Assembly (NCBI RefSeq): GCF_036226365.1
Contig: NZ_CP108462.1
Location: 4,586,501-4,650,500 of the forward strand
Direction: 5' to 3'
Origin: Streptomyces sp. NBC_01262
GTDB taxonomy: Bacteria; Actinomycetota; Actinomycetes; Streptomycetales; Streptomycetaceae
DNA: 64,000 nt
Below are positions 1-8,345 of the stretch, piece by piece. The notes under the pieces were generated by a model. The model searched no databases. It saw nothing but the letters and a program-made list of their open reading frames with translations, and was not told the DNA's origin. Position 1 is the stretch's first letter. Each line of letters starts with the position of its first letter. A program made the translations under genes and the position numbers.

Positions 1-1052
1 TCGAACGCCGGCAGTCCGTTGAACGGCAGCGCGGTGGCGTTGTTCTGGTAGTCCTCGAAGGCCGGATCGCCGTCGTACCGGGTCACGTTGGGCGCGTTGC
101 CGTCGGTGCCGCCGGTGAGGGTGACGACGCGCTGCCGCCTCTGCAGCGGGGTCGTCGCCGCCGGGCTGGTTTCGAGGATGGTGCGGTCGAAGAGCGCCAG
201 CGCGATGGCCGACGGCAGTTCGTCGGCCGAGGTGTCCGTACCCGCCAGGGCGTCCAGGCCTTCGAGGGCGACGGGAACGGTGATGGCGCTGCGGCGCATG
301 AGGGGATTCGCCGTGAGGACGGTGCTGATACCGGTGCCGACCGCCCGGGGATCGAACCCGAACTCGCCGACCACCTGCGGCGCGCCGAAGGCCGGGAGCC
401 CCTGTGAGTCGACGGTCGGGTGCTGGACCTCCACCAGAGCGGTGATGGGGTACGCCGCGGTCGCCTCGCCCAATGGCAGTGGGAACGAGCCGCCGGCGAG
501 GGTCCAGGCACCGGTGACCGGGTCACGGCGCACGGTGAACACCCCGCTCGCGGTCGGGCCGACCGCCCACACGCTGTCGAACTCGCGCACCCGGGTCAGG
601 CTCGGTCCGGCCGTGAGCGCGTTGTTGCCGACCCGGAGGGTGAGGGTGACGCGCAGATTCCCGGCCTGCCCGGGGAAGCGGGCCCGCACGGAAAGCTGCC
701 CGGGGCCGGTGTCGCGGGGAACGCTGCCGAAGCCGTGGTCGTCGCCGGGGGTGTCGCCGGTGAAGGCGAACGTCCGCATCACGTACAGACTGCTGCCGCC
801 CTCGTCGAAGAAGCCCTTGACGCCGAGCGCGAGGTAGTTGGGAAGCCGGCCGTTGTCCTCGAATTCGAGATCGACGGCGTCACCATAGATGCGGACGAAG
901 TCCGGGTACGAGGTGAGCAGTTCGGGCCGGCCACTGGTCGGGCCGAACCGGCTGGGCCCGATGAAGGCCGCTGTGCTGGTGCTGACGCCCTGAATCGTCC
1001 GAGGGCCGGGTATCTCCTCGACGTAGACACCGGGTGCTAGATATTGCGGCAT
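1..1052 (-). CDS. Phage tail sheath protein of a contractile injection system (3' end outside window)
   Basis: About 350 residues are present; the C-terminus lies beyond position 1. The start reads MPQYLAPGVYVEEIPGP, the classic N-terminus of contractile tail sheaths, followed by an AFIGPSRFGP stretch. The ATG at 1052 is preceded by GGAGG about ten bases upstream, which fixes the start. Sheath proteins polymerise round an inner tube and contract to drive it through a membrane. With the DUF4255 and SARP genes upstream this is the start of a Streptomyces-type extracellular contractile injection system locus rather than a complete prophage; tube, baseplate and ATPase genes should continue to the left. 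The upstream neighbour ends at 1137, leaving an 84-base gap filled by short tandem repeats. Family call is sure; the effector carried is unknown. Confidence 0.9.
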   Translation of the reverse strand, partial: MPQYLAPGVYVEEIPGPRTIQGVSTSTAAFIGPSRFGPTSGRPELLTSYPDFVRIYGDAVDLEFEDNGRLPNYLALGVKGFFDEGGSSLYVMRTFAFTGDTPGDDHGFGSVPRDTGPGQLSVRARFPGQAGNLRVTLTLRVGNNALTAGPSLTRVREFDSVWAVGPTASGVFTVRRDPVTGAWTLAGGSFPLPLGEATAAYPITALVEVQHPTVDSQGLPAFGAPQVVGEFGFDPRAVGTGISTVLTANPLMRRSAITVPVALEGLDALAGTDTSADELPSAIALALFDRTILETSPAATTPLQRRQRVVTLTGGTDGNAPNVTRYDGDPAFEDYQNNATALPFNGLPAF

Positions 1053-1070
1053 TGTCGGCTCGCCTCCGCG

Positions 1071-1129
1071 GCTGGTTCGACTGGGGCTGGTTCGACTGGG
1101 CTGGTTCGACTGGGCTGGTTCGACTGGGG
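1071..1129. repeat. Short tandem repeat, four units of 14-15 bp
   Basis: Four head-to-tail copies of GCTGGTTCGACTGG(G) fill most of the 84-base gap between the stop of the upstream gene and the start of the sheath gene. The unit is nearly invariant. On the coding strand it lies 20 to 80 bases upstream of the sheath start codon, within the untranslated stretch of the presumed operon. It may be a slippage-prone spacer or may affect mRNA structure; nothing shows a function directly. Confidence 0.85.
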
Positions 1130-1136
1130 CTGGGAT

Positions 1137-1955
1137 TCATGCGGGCACCACCGTGATCGGCAGCACCAGGGCGGCACCGAACGCGAGCGTCGCGGTGACC
1201 GTCGGCTGTGGTCCGCCGCCTTGGTCGATCCGTGCGGGCGCCTGCCCGAGGATCGAGTCCTGGTACGGCGGCTCCGGTACGGTCGAGGCCGTCGGCCTGC
1301 GCAACGCGCCCGGCTCGGAGCGGACCCCTATGGTGAGCGGCCAGGTGACGGCCCCGAGGCCTGAGCCCGAGCCCGACGCCGCTGACGGTGGATCGGGCAG
1401 GGCAGGCAGAGCCTCGGGATAGGGCAGGTAGAGCAGGAACCGGCCGCTGTCGTCGCTGACGGTGGTGTACTGGCCGGCGTCGGTCGACACCTCCACCACG
1501 CCCCAGGCGATCGGACCGCGGTCGGCGGCATCGTGCAGCTCGCCCCGGACCACCGCCCAGCCGGACGGCGCCGGACGGCCCGGGGCCGAGTACAGCGGGA
1601 CATCCAGGGGCGTGCTCACCGGAACCTCGGCCAGGACGGTGACCGGCAGATACCGGCGAGCGCGATCCGTCACCCGTACGGCGAACCGCTCGGGCGCGGC
1701 CGGAGCCGGCCAGTTCAACGGCCGGCCGTCGGTCGAGTAGGCCCGCTGGTACGCGCGTTGCCCCGGCAGGCTGCCGAAGCCCAGCAGACTCGAAACCGGT
1801 GACGGAACCGCGCGGAACGTCGTCGCCGGATCGCTCTCACGCCACGCGACCGCGCTCAGGCCACCTACGGCAGAGGCCGCTCCGGCCGCGTCGAAACAGC
1901 GCAGCGCCAGCGGCGCGCGGTACCCGATCCGCTCACGTTCGCCGAGGGTGCCCAT
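1137..1955 (-). CDS. Carboxypeptidase-regulatory-like protein of the injection system locus
   Basis: A 272-residue protein without signal peptide or membrane segment. The central part (about residues 140-180) reads as a beta-sandwich of the carboxypeptidase regulatory or transthyretin-like type (GWAVVRGELHD, then DDSGRFLLYLPYP). Such domains occur in accessory proteins of contractile injection loci. Its ATG shares one base with the TGA of the DUF4255 gene upstream (TGATG), so the two are translationally coupled. Role unknown; a structural adaptor or spike-side accessory protein is plausible from position only. The operon places it between the DUF4255 protein and the sheath. Confidence 0.6.
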   Translation of the reverse strand: MGTLGERERIGYRAPLALRCFDAAGAASAVGGLSAVAWRESDPATTFRAVPSPVSSLLGFGSLPGQRAYQRAYSTDGRPLNWPAPAAPERFAVRVTDRARRYLPVTVLAEVPVSTPLDVPLYSAPGRPAPSGWAVVRGELHDAADRGPIAWGVVEVSTDAGQYTTVSDDSGRFLLYLPYPEALPALPDPPSAASGSGSGLGAVTWPLTIGVRSEPGALRRPTASTVPEPPYQDSILGQAPARIDQGGGPQPTVTATLAFGAALVLPITVVPA

Positions 1956-2530
1956 CAGCCTGCCGCCGTTCCCACGGCCAGCTCGCGAACCTGGACGGGG
2001 GCGCCCTGCGGCACCACCAGATCGGACTCGATGCGTACGACGCGGGCGATGTACGGGACCGAGAGCTGAAGGCTGCCCGGAAGCACCTGCCAGAGCTGGA
2101 AGACATCGTTGTTGCTCATTTCCATGGGCACCAGCTCGACGGTCTCCGACGGCGGGAACACCCCTGGCACGGCGGCGTTGAGGAAGCCGGACGACAACAC
2201 CGGGTTGTCGGCGATCGCCCGCATCGCCCAGCCGAGCAGGTCGTGCTCCGTCGACGCGTCCTGTCCCCACGCCGTGAGCAGGAACGACATCCGGACGGGG
2301 AGCGGACGGCGATGGTCGGGCGCGGCCGGTGGCAGGGTGCGCTGCACCTGGTCGACGTTGACCTGGTAGACGAAGACCGAGACGCCCTGGGCCATCGGGG
2401 TGGAGAAGTCCTTGCCCTGGTACACCTCGAACTGCGGCTCGATCCCGCCGAGCAGTGCCGGCTGCCACGACTGCTGAAGCAGCCGGGCGACCGCCTCGGC
2501 CACTGATCCGATCGACTGGTAGTTCGCCAC
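1955..2530 (-). CDS. DUF4255 (Pvc16-type N-terminal) domain protein
   Basis: A 191-residue protein that matches the DUF4255 family found in contractile injection systems of the Pvc/Afp type, where the member is thought to act at the tail terminus. Features typical of the family: an N-terminal helix (SVAEAVARLLQQSW), the SVFVYQVNVDQVQRTLPP region, and LPVRMSFLLTAW followed by a LLGWAMRAIADNPVL helix. The start is GTG with GGAGG ten bases upstream. It is coupled to the next gene by a one-base overlap. As first gene after the SARP regulator it marks the start of the structural operon. Confidence 0.8.
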   Translation of the reverse strand: MANYQSIGSVAEAVARLLQQSWQPALLGGIEPQFEVYQGKDFSTPMAQGVSVFVYQVNVDQVQRTLPPAAPDHRRPLPVRMSFLLTAWGQDASTEHDLLGWAMRAIADNPVLSSGFLNAAVPGVFPPSETVELVPMEMSNNDVFQLWQVLPGSLQLSVPYIARVVRIESDLVVPQGAPVQVRELAVGTAAG

Positions 2531-2589
2531 CGTGTCCGTCCCTCCGTTCGCTCGTCACACGGAAGATGTCAGGCCACCCGTGACCGCGC

Positions 2590-2607
2590 CGTCACGGCCG
2601 CGTCACG
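2590..2607. promoter_or_regulatory. Candidate SARP-binding direct repeat upstream of the injection-system operon
   Basis: Two CGTCACG heptamers start at 2590 and 2601, spaced exactly 11 bp, about 60-75 bp upstream of the DUF4255 start codon; a further GTCAC follows at 2610. SARP regulators bind pairs of heptamers spaced by about one helical turn near the -35 region, and a SARP gene ends at 2611. The spacing and position are seen; binding is inferred. Confidence 0.4.
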
Positions 2608-2610
2608 ACG

Positions 2611-3390
2611 TCACAGCGCCCTCGGCCGCGGCTGACTCCCCCAGCGCGGGAGCATGCCGGTGAACTGCGCCGAGGGCTCCAGCCCCAGGTCCTCGTCGAG
2701 CAGCCGCCGGAACGCCTCGTAGCGCCGGATCGCCTCCACCACGTTGTTCTCGGCCAGATGAACGGCCACCAGCGCGCGGTGCGCGCTCTCCCGCAGGGGC
2801 TCGATGGTGACGCACATCAGCGCGGCCTCAAGCGCGAGCGCGTACTGCCCGTTCCTGGCCAGAAGCGCGCTCAGCGATTCGAGCGAGTGCAGGCGGAGCT
2901 GGCGCAGCCGCTCCCGTTCGAACAGGATCCATTCCTCGTCCCACCCGGGAAGCAACTCGCCGCCGTCCAGAAGATCGAGGGACGGCGGGTCATCGCCCAG
3001 AACGTGCCCGGAGGTCACCAACCCCAGTGCCACCTCGGTGAACGCGTCGACATCGACACTCACGCCGTCCGCGAGACACAGCGTGTCCCCGTCACTGCCG
3101 ACAACAGGCTGTCTCGCCCGACGCAGCCGCCACAGCGCCGTGCGAAGGCTGCCATGCGCCCGTTCCTCAGTCACATCCGGCCACAGCGCCCCCGCCACGA
3201 CCGTACGGCTGGCGCGCTTGTGCAGCCCGAGATACGCGAGCAGCCGCTGCTCGTTCACCGGAACATCCCGTGCTCCGTCCACGCACTCCAGCCGGAACAC
3301 CCCGAACAACCGCAACCGGGGACCGGCCGCCTGTCCCGATGCCGTCGCCCGGCTTCCCCGAGGTCTCGCCGTCAACTCGTACTGCGCCAT
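2611..3390 (-). CDS. SARP-family (BTAD) transcriptional activator
   Basis: A 259-residue protein with an OmpR-type winged helix at about residues 25-110 (LRLFGVFRLE, ALWPDVTEERAHGSLRTALWRLRR) and a bacterial transcriptional activation domain at about 115-250 (LHSLESLSALLARNGQYALALEAA, then ESAHRALVAVHLAENN and YEAFRRLLDEDLGLEPS). This is the length of a minimal SARP, without NB-ARC or TPR extension. It stands directly upstream of, and is codirectional with, the injection-system genes, which suggests it is their dedicated activator. An 11-bp-spaced heptamer pair lies just past its stop codon. About 260 bases upstream of it contain no convincing gene. Confidence 0.85.
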   Translation of the reverse strand: MAQYELTARPRGSRATASGQAAGPRLRLFGVFRLECVDGARDVPVNEQRLLAYLGLHKRASRTVVAGALWPDVTEERAHGSLRTALWRLRRARQPVVGSDGDTLCLADGVSVDVDAFTEVALGLVTSGHVLGDDPPSLDLLDGGELLPGWDEEWILFERERLRQLRLHSLESLSALLARNGQYALALEAALMCVTIEPLRESAHRALVAVHLAENNVVEAIRRYEAFRRLLDEDLGLEPSAQFTGMLPRWGSQPRPRAL

Positions 3391-3652
3391 CAGCCTTCAC
3401 CATTCCCCCGTACGGCGGCCACCGCTCACAACGGTCCGCCAGACCTCACACGACCCACCCCCGCCATGGCTGCTACGGCTGCGTTCGAGGTCGGTCCACA
3501 CCGTCACCAGACGCGCGCCATGCCGGGCCGGACCTGCACACTCGGCCCGATGCGTAGACAGCGTGGGACGCCGCAAGCCGCCTGTCATGCCCTGTTCCGC
3601 TCAGCGGACCCGAGGTATGGGCAGCGGCCGCGGGCTCGCCCTCTCGGGGTGT

Positions 3653-4114
3653 TCAGTGAGGGTGTGGCCGCACCACGCCGTCCTCGTCGGGGACGGTGAA
3701 GGTGATGGCTTTGACGCCGTCGTCGTCCGGCCCGGGGAAGGGGCCGACGTAGACCTCCGAGTGGTCGCCGAAGGTCTCCTCGAACTCGTCGAGTTCGCCG
3801 GGGCCGGCGATGAACTCGACGGTCAGGCGGACCGGGTCCGCGCTGAGGACGCCGACGACGCAGTCGTGCTCGGCGGCGGCGATCCGCAGGATGGTGGCCC
3901 GCACGGAGTCGCTGTAGCGGCTGCGGGCGATCTGGCCGTCGAGCAGGACGGTCACGCGGCTGCCGGGGCGGAGTCCGGCGAACACCGTCCGGTACTCGCC
4001 GGACTCGCGGCAGACGAACCAGTTGGTCTGGCCCGCTCCGTATGCGACTCGCTCCAGGATCACGACATCGGGCTCGGCCGCATCGATCAACTTGGCGATG
4101 TCCACTTGGCTCAC
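3653..4114 (-). CDS. Uncharacterised protein, candidate orphan immunity protein
   Basis: A 153-residue acidic, soluble protein that I cannot place in a named family. It starts with GTG inside the stop codon of the upstream scrap (GTGA, 4-base overlap) and has no ribosome binding site of its own, so it was built to be translated together with the gene before it. That gene is a remnant of an Rhs-type secreted toxin; a small acidic cytoplasmic protein coupled to the 3' end of such a toxin is normally its immunity protein. Functional assignment is inference from position, size and charge. The run YVGPFPGPDDDG near the C-terminus is the most distinctive part. Confidence 0.45.
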   Translation of the reverse strand: MSQVDIAKLIDAAEPDVVILERVAYGAGQTNWFVCRESGEYRTVFAGLRPGSRVTVLLDGQIARSRYSDSVRATILRIAAAEHDCVVGVLSADPVRLTVEFIAGPGELDEFEETFGDHSEVYVGPFPGPDDDGVKAITFTVPDEDGVVRPHPH

Positions 4115-4410
4115 TTGGGAAGCTTAGAGGAGGTGGGGTTGTCCCTTACAGGCGTCAGGCCCAGCTCTCCCAGGGGATTCCCTTCTCCAACGGGGACGGT
4201 CGTGCCCGCGGGGGCGGCGTCGGCCGTCAGCAGGACGCCCTTGACGCCGGCGGCCGCCGCCTTCGGCCAGGACGACTTCTGCTCGGCTTTCGCCGCCCTG
4301 GCCTGCGCCGCGTTCGCCGCCTTGCCCTTGGCCACCGCGCACTGGCCTTGTCCGCGCCCGGCCCGGTGACCGCGTGGACCTCACTCCTCTCCTGCTTGGG
4401 CACGGCCGGG
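4111..4410 (-). pseudogene. Frameshifted remnant of an Rhs/HINT-type secreted toxin gene
   Basis: Reading downstream from the LamG gene stop, one frame gives DRPAVPKQERSEVHAVTG and then PGADKASAR; a shift of one base near 4336 continues as VAKGKAANAAQARAAKAEQ, then SSWPKA. This two-frame sequence matches the region just after the signal peptide of large Streptomyces YD-repeat polymorphic toxins, which normally follow a LamG gene. The signal peptide is missing, the frame is broken, and the protein stops about 85 residues later (TSSKLPK), where more than a thousand residues of Rhs repeats would be expected. The last residues, coupled by GTGA to the next gene, may be the original toxin C-terminus left after an internal deletion. 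The family link is from memory of related sequences. Confidence 0.6.
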
Positions 4411-4413
4411 CGG

Positions 4414-7400
4414 TCAGGCGACGCCGACGGTGTCGCTGATCTGCTGCAGTCCGGTCATGGCTCCGGCCCAGATACGGATGTCGGTGATGCCGCCGGCGAA
4501 GTAGTGACCCCAGGCCGAGTTCACGAAGCCCTCGCCGACCGCGAACTCGTCCGAGCCGACCACCGCGGTGTAGGCGAGGTCGGAGCCGTTCTGGTTGTCA
4601 CCGATGTAGAGGCTGATCGTCCCGGCCTGCGCGTCATGGACACCGGTCAGCTGCGTGATGCTGTTGGCCGAGACGGTCGCGGCCTCGTCGGAGACCACCG
4701 CCGTCCATGTCGTCCCGTCGGAGCCGAGCCGGCCGAAGTACCACTTGCCGACCGGGACCACGGTCTCGGTCTCGGGGTCGGTCTCGGTGCCGGTCTTCTC
4801 GAACCACACGCCCCACGACGAGCCGGTGGAGTCGCGCTGCCCGATGACCTGGGATATGTAGCCGTCGGCCTTGGCCGCCATGGCGGTGGTGTTCAGCTCC
4901 ACGGCCGTCGTCACCGTGAACGACCCGGTCTCGTCCACGATCGGGCCGGCCGTGGTCGCCGCGTCGTTCGTGCCGTCGAGCACGATCGACTCGCCGTCCA
5001 GGGAGGCCCCGCCGGAGAGGGTCAGCGAGCGCCCGTACAGGGAGACGGTGTCCGCCAGGGTGGTGCCGCTGGCCGCGGCCGGGTCCCAGTCGGCCACCAG
5101 CTCGACATCGGCGGTGCCGTCGGACTCCAGTAGCCGGGCCTCGGTGGCGATCTCGTCGTCGCTCAGCAGCCGCTGCCAGACCGCGGCCTCGTCGACCCGG
5201 CCGCGGTAGTAGTTGAGGTAGGTGTTGGTGGTCAGGCGGTATTCACGGCCGAACTGCAGGGCGCCGTCCACCACCGTCGCGACCGAGGTCGCGGGTGCGG
5301 CGACCGGCGAGCCCTGCAACTGCCCGTTGACGTAGAGCCGGATGGTCCGGTCCTCGGCGTTGTACGAGCCGGCCAGCTGGGTCCAGGTCTTCAGCGGTAC
5401 GCCGGTGGCGTCGGAGTTGACACTGACGTACTTGCGCGTGCCGCTCTCGTACCAGCTCCAGAGGAACACCCACTTCTTGACGCCGGAGGAGTAGTACAGG
5501 GTGAAGCCCGCGCCGTCGCTGCCCATTTCGGACAGGACGGTCCGGTAGGAGGAGCTGTCGGTCAGGTACGCCCAGGAGGAGACCGTGAAGGAGGACTGGG
5601 TGTTGACCACCGACTCGGATGTGGCCGCGTAGCCGGCCTGGTTGGCGGTGTTGGTGGTGTCGTTGAGCCACAGCGAGCGGTCCTCGCCGCCACGCCGGCC
5701 GAGCCCGGACCAGCCTGCGCCGCCGGTGTAGAGGGTGGCCGTGTGGCGGGTGCCCTCGGTCGCGGTGTCGGCGGCGGCGGTCACGGCCGAGTTGGACGCG
5801 CCGTCGTCGAAGTGCCAGCGGCCGACCGCCGTCTGTCCCTCGTCGACCTTGAACTCCACGTAGGTCTTCGCACCCCAGCCGTTGGGGTCCTTCGCCCTGA
5901 CCTGAAGCTGCTGCGTACCCGCCAGGCGCGGCGTGATCCACGGCTTCACCGTCGCACCGGCGATCGCCGACGACCACGCCTTGTCCGTGGACAGCTTGTA
6001 CTGGTAGTACTCGTTGGTGGTGTCCCCCGACGCCGGGGCGAAGGTGAACTGGGCCTTGGTGCCGGGCCCGCCGGCCGCCGCGCAGTCGTTGGCGGTGCAC
6101 TCGGTGTACGGACTGCCGATGGTGACCTTCGGTGCCTTCGGGCGGGTGCTGTCGACCTTGAAGTAGCACCAGCCCTTGGTCGTCACCGTGCTGTGCGACT
6201 GGAGATAGCTGTCGTCGTCGTTGTAGAGCGACCGGGTGAACACCGCCAGCCGGAACAACACCCCGTCGGCCAGGGTGATCGGCGACGGAGACGCCACCGC
6301 CACGTTGTCACCGACGGAGCCGGTGGTGGGGCGGACCGGCTCGGTCGCGACCTCCCACGTGCCGTCGCTCAGCTTCTTCTGGATGTAGAAGTGCGCCCGC
6401 AGGTGCGCGCCGCTCTCGCCGCCGGCCGCCGTCTGCGGCTTCGCCGTCAGGGTCGGGGTGGGGTCCGAGATGATGTCGGGGTCGGTGGAGTCGGTCTCGC
6501 AGCTCGTGCCGGTGCTCTCGACGATGCCCGCGCTGGTCGGCACGGCCGGCAGACCGACGTACTTCACCGACAGCTCCGCGTCGTCGTCGAAGCGCTTCCA
6601 GCCGTTCGGGTCGCCCTCGTCGTGCGCCTTCAGCATCAGCGTGAGGCGGGAGAAGTCACCGGCCGCGAACTTCTGCACGGTGGAGGTGAGGTTCTCGTAG
6701 CTCTGGCTCGGGTCGTCGTTGAACTCGATGGGTGCGGCCGGCTGGGACGGGTCGCAGAGCGTGCCGCGTCCGGCGGCGACGGTCCGGTCGCCCATCACGT
6801 CCCAGTTCGCCGTCGGGCCGGGCCAGTTGGTGGCGGAGGAGATGTTGCCGGTACGTACGAGGTCGACGACCGACTTCGTGCAGGACATCGACCAGCGTTC
6901 GGTCACGCGGAAGGTCGTGTCCAGGACCTTCTTGCCCGCCAGCTTGGCCGGCGAGAACTCGAAGTACATCCGGTTCCGGTAGCCGGAGCCGCAGTAGTAC
7001 GAGTAGCCGCCGGTGGTGTAGGTGCCGCAGTAGCCGACGCCCTTGCCCTCGTCGCCGCCGGAGAAGTTGTAGAAGGTGTCGCCGTCCGAGGACAGCAGGG
7101 TCCGCTCGGACTCGGTGATCGCCACATCGGGGTCGATGTAGAGCGGGTAGACCGTGTCGTCCCCGGTGAGCAGGTCCGCGTCGGGCACGACGACCACGGA
7201 GTCGTCGGTCACGGTCACCGGCAGTACGGCGGAGGTGTCGCCGTCGCCGGGCCCTTCGGCCGGGTCGGACGTGGTCTCTCCGTCGCCGTCCTGCGCGGGG
7301 GCCGGGTCCGCCTCGACGGAGGCGAGCGACATGCTCGTGGTGCTGTCGGCGTCGCCCGCCGAGTCCCACATCTGGGCGGCCGGCGACCTGAAGACGGTCT

Positions 7401-8106
7401 TGCCGTCGGCGTCGACAGCGCTCAGGCCACCGCCCGTCCCGCCGGTCACCGTCAGGCCCTTCGACTCCATCGAGAACTCGATCTTCGTAAGCTCCGGATT
7501 GGCCGCCGCCTCCGCGGACTTGACGACCAGCACCTGCTGGACGCCCTCCACCGTCGCCGTCATGCGCAGATCCACACCCGGCAGCACATCCGCGTACACC
7601 GCCGAGGCGCCGTCCAGCGTCGGCTTCGGCAGGGTCCCCGGCCACCCCAGCGACAGCGACTGCGCGCCCTCGGCGAGCGTCACCAGGCCGTCGCCGTCGC
7701 CACCCGCGGAGAACGAGATGTCCGCGACCGCTGCCTTCGGCCCGATCGAACCGTCCGCCCGGCGCTCCAGCGTCGCGTCCGGCGTCGCCCACGAACCGTC
7801 GGACTGCTCCACCCGCACCGGAACAGCGGACTGGTCCAGCGTGAACGAGTACCCGTCCGGATTGGCATACGTCGTCGAGTACTCCTCGCGCTGCCCGACG
7901 ACCTCGACCTTGTCGCCCGACGCGGCTGCCTGCTCCAGCGCGGCCGACGCCTCGGACGTCGTGGAATCCCCCGAAGCGGCCTGCGCCGCCGAGGCAGTGA
8001 CCCCGGTGACCCCGAGGGCGGGCAGCGCCGCCAGCAGAGCCGCCGCCGTGAAGCCGGAGACGAGACGTCTCGCCCCGTTGTTCTGCATCCGAGCAGGCCG
8101 GCGCAT
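4414..8106 (-). CDS. Secreted LamG (concanavalin-like) domain protein
   Basis: A 1230-residue exported protein. ATG 8106 is chosen because a GGGGGG tract lies about ten bases upstream; an ATG at 8130 is also in frame. Signal peptide: MRRPARMQ plus basic residues, then a hydrophobic stretch (LVSGFTAAALLAALPALG) and a likely cut after AQA near residue 45. A DNRLRE-type beta domain follows (about 340-530, with FNFSGGDEG and RMYFEFSPAKLAGKKV), then two jelly-roll LamG domains in the last 450 residues (FTVSSWAYLTD ... LYVNGQLQGSP; FTVTTAVEL ... YIGDNQNGSDL). Such proteins precede giant Rhs toxins in Streptomyces and are taken as surface or carrier partners; here the toxin gene downstream is broken, while this gene is intact. 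Confidence 0.85.
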   Translation of the reverse strand: MRRPARMQNNGARRLVSGFTAAALLAALPALGVTGVTASAAQAASGDSTTSEASAALEQAAASGDKVEVVGQREEYSTTYANPDGYSFTLDQSAVPVRVEQSDGSWATPDATLERRADGSIGPKAAVADISFSAGGDGDGLVTLAEGAQSLSLGWPGTLPKPTLDGASAVYADVLPGVDLRMTATVEGVQQVLVVKSAEAAANPELTKIEFSMESKGLTVTGGTGGGLSAVDADGKTVFRSPAAQMWDSAGDADSTTSMSLASVEADPAPAQDGDGETTSDPAEGPGDGDTSAVLPVTVTDDSVVVVPDADLLTGDDTVYPLYIDPDVAITESERTLLSSDGDTFYNFSGGDEGKGVGYCGTYTTGGYSYYCGSGYRNRMYFEFSPAKLAGKKVLDTTFRVTERWSMSCTKSVVDLVRTGNISSATNWPGPTANWDVMGDRTVAAGRGTLCDPSQPAAPIEFNDDPSQSYENLTSTVQKFAAGDFSRLTLMLKAHDEGDPNGWKRFDDDAELSVKYVGLPAVPTSAGIVESTGTSCETDSTDPDIISDPTPTLTAKPQTAAGGESGAHLRAHFYIQKKLSDGTWEVATEPVRPTTGSVGDNVAVASPSPITLADGVLFRLAVFTRSLYNDDDSYLQSHSTVTTKGWCYFKVDSTRPKAPKVTIGSPYTECTANDCAAAGGPGTKAQFTFAPASGDTTNEYYQYKLSTDKAWSSAIAGATVKPWITPRLAGTQQLQVRAKDPNGWGAKTYVEFKVDEGQTAVGRWHFDDGASNSAVTAAADTATEGTRHTATLYTGGAGWSGLGRRGGEDRSLWLNDTTNTANQAGYAATSESVVNTQSSFTVSSWAYLTDSSSYRTVLSEMGSDGAGFTLYYSSGVKKWVFLWSWYESGTRKYVSVNSDATGVPLKTWTQLAGSYNAEDRTIRLYVNGQLQGSPVAAPATSVATVVDGALQFGREYRLTTNTYLNYYRGRVDEAAVWQRLLSDDEIATEARLLESDGTADVELVADWDPAAASGTTLADTVSLYGRSLTLSGGASLDGESIVLDGTNDAATTAGPIVDETGSFTVTTAVELNTTAMAAKADGYISQVIGQRDSTGSSWGVWFEKTGTETDPETETVVPVGKWYFGRLGSDGTTWTAVVSDEAATVSANSITQLTGVHDAQAGTISLYIGDNQNGSDLAYTAVVGSDEFAVGEGFVNSAWGHYFAGGITDIRIWAGAMTGLQQISDTVGVA

Positions 8107-8142
8107 ATGTATACCCCCCAAGGTCCCCACCCCATATTTACG

Positions 8143-8157
8143 CGATCTTTAAGATCG
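8143..8157. promoter_or_regulatory. 15-bp palindrome upstream of the LamG gene
   Basis: CGATCTT-T-AAGATCG is a perfect inverted repeat with a one-base centre, about 40 bp upstream of the LamG start, in an A+T-richer stretch (8130-8220) that should hold the promoter. It could be an operator; the protein that would bind it is unknown. The rest of 8158-8345 shows no gene. Confidence 0.35.
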
Positions 8158-8345
8158 AGGGGATCCAACCGAAATTGATCGCGTTCGGTCAAGAAAATGG
8201 AGTGCGCTCTAACTGGCCGAATCAGGCATTGGCCTAAACAGGCCACGCCATTTGTTCGGGGACATCATCGGGCGACCCTTAAAGTCCGGATTTCGTTTAC
8301 CCAGACGTCACTTACACGCCATCCCAACCGCCGGAGTCGTCGGCG

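Noticed and set aside
88..1040. Long plus-strand frames across the left edge.
   Set aside because: They are antisense to the sheath gene and have the Arg/Ala/Gly/Val-rich composition of high-G+C shadow frames; the minus frame, open to the window edge, has the sheath motifs.
1..3390. A prophage rather than an injection system.
   Set aside because: Only sheath, DUF4255 and SARP genes are seen, with no integrase, terminase or capsid gene in reach; the left part is outside the window, so this is not final.
5743..8178. An 811-codon plus-strand open frame opposite the LamG gene.
   Set aside because: Repetitive Arg/Gly/Val composition, no motif, no ribosome binding site; codon-position bias supports the minus-strand gene.
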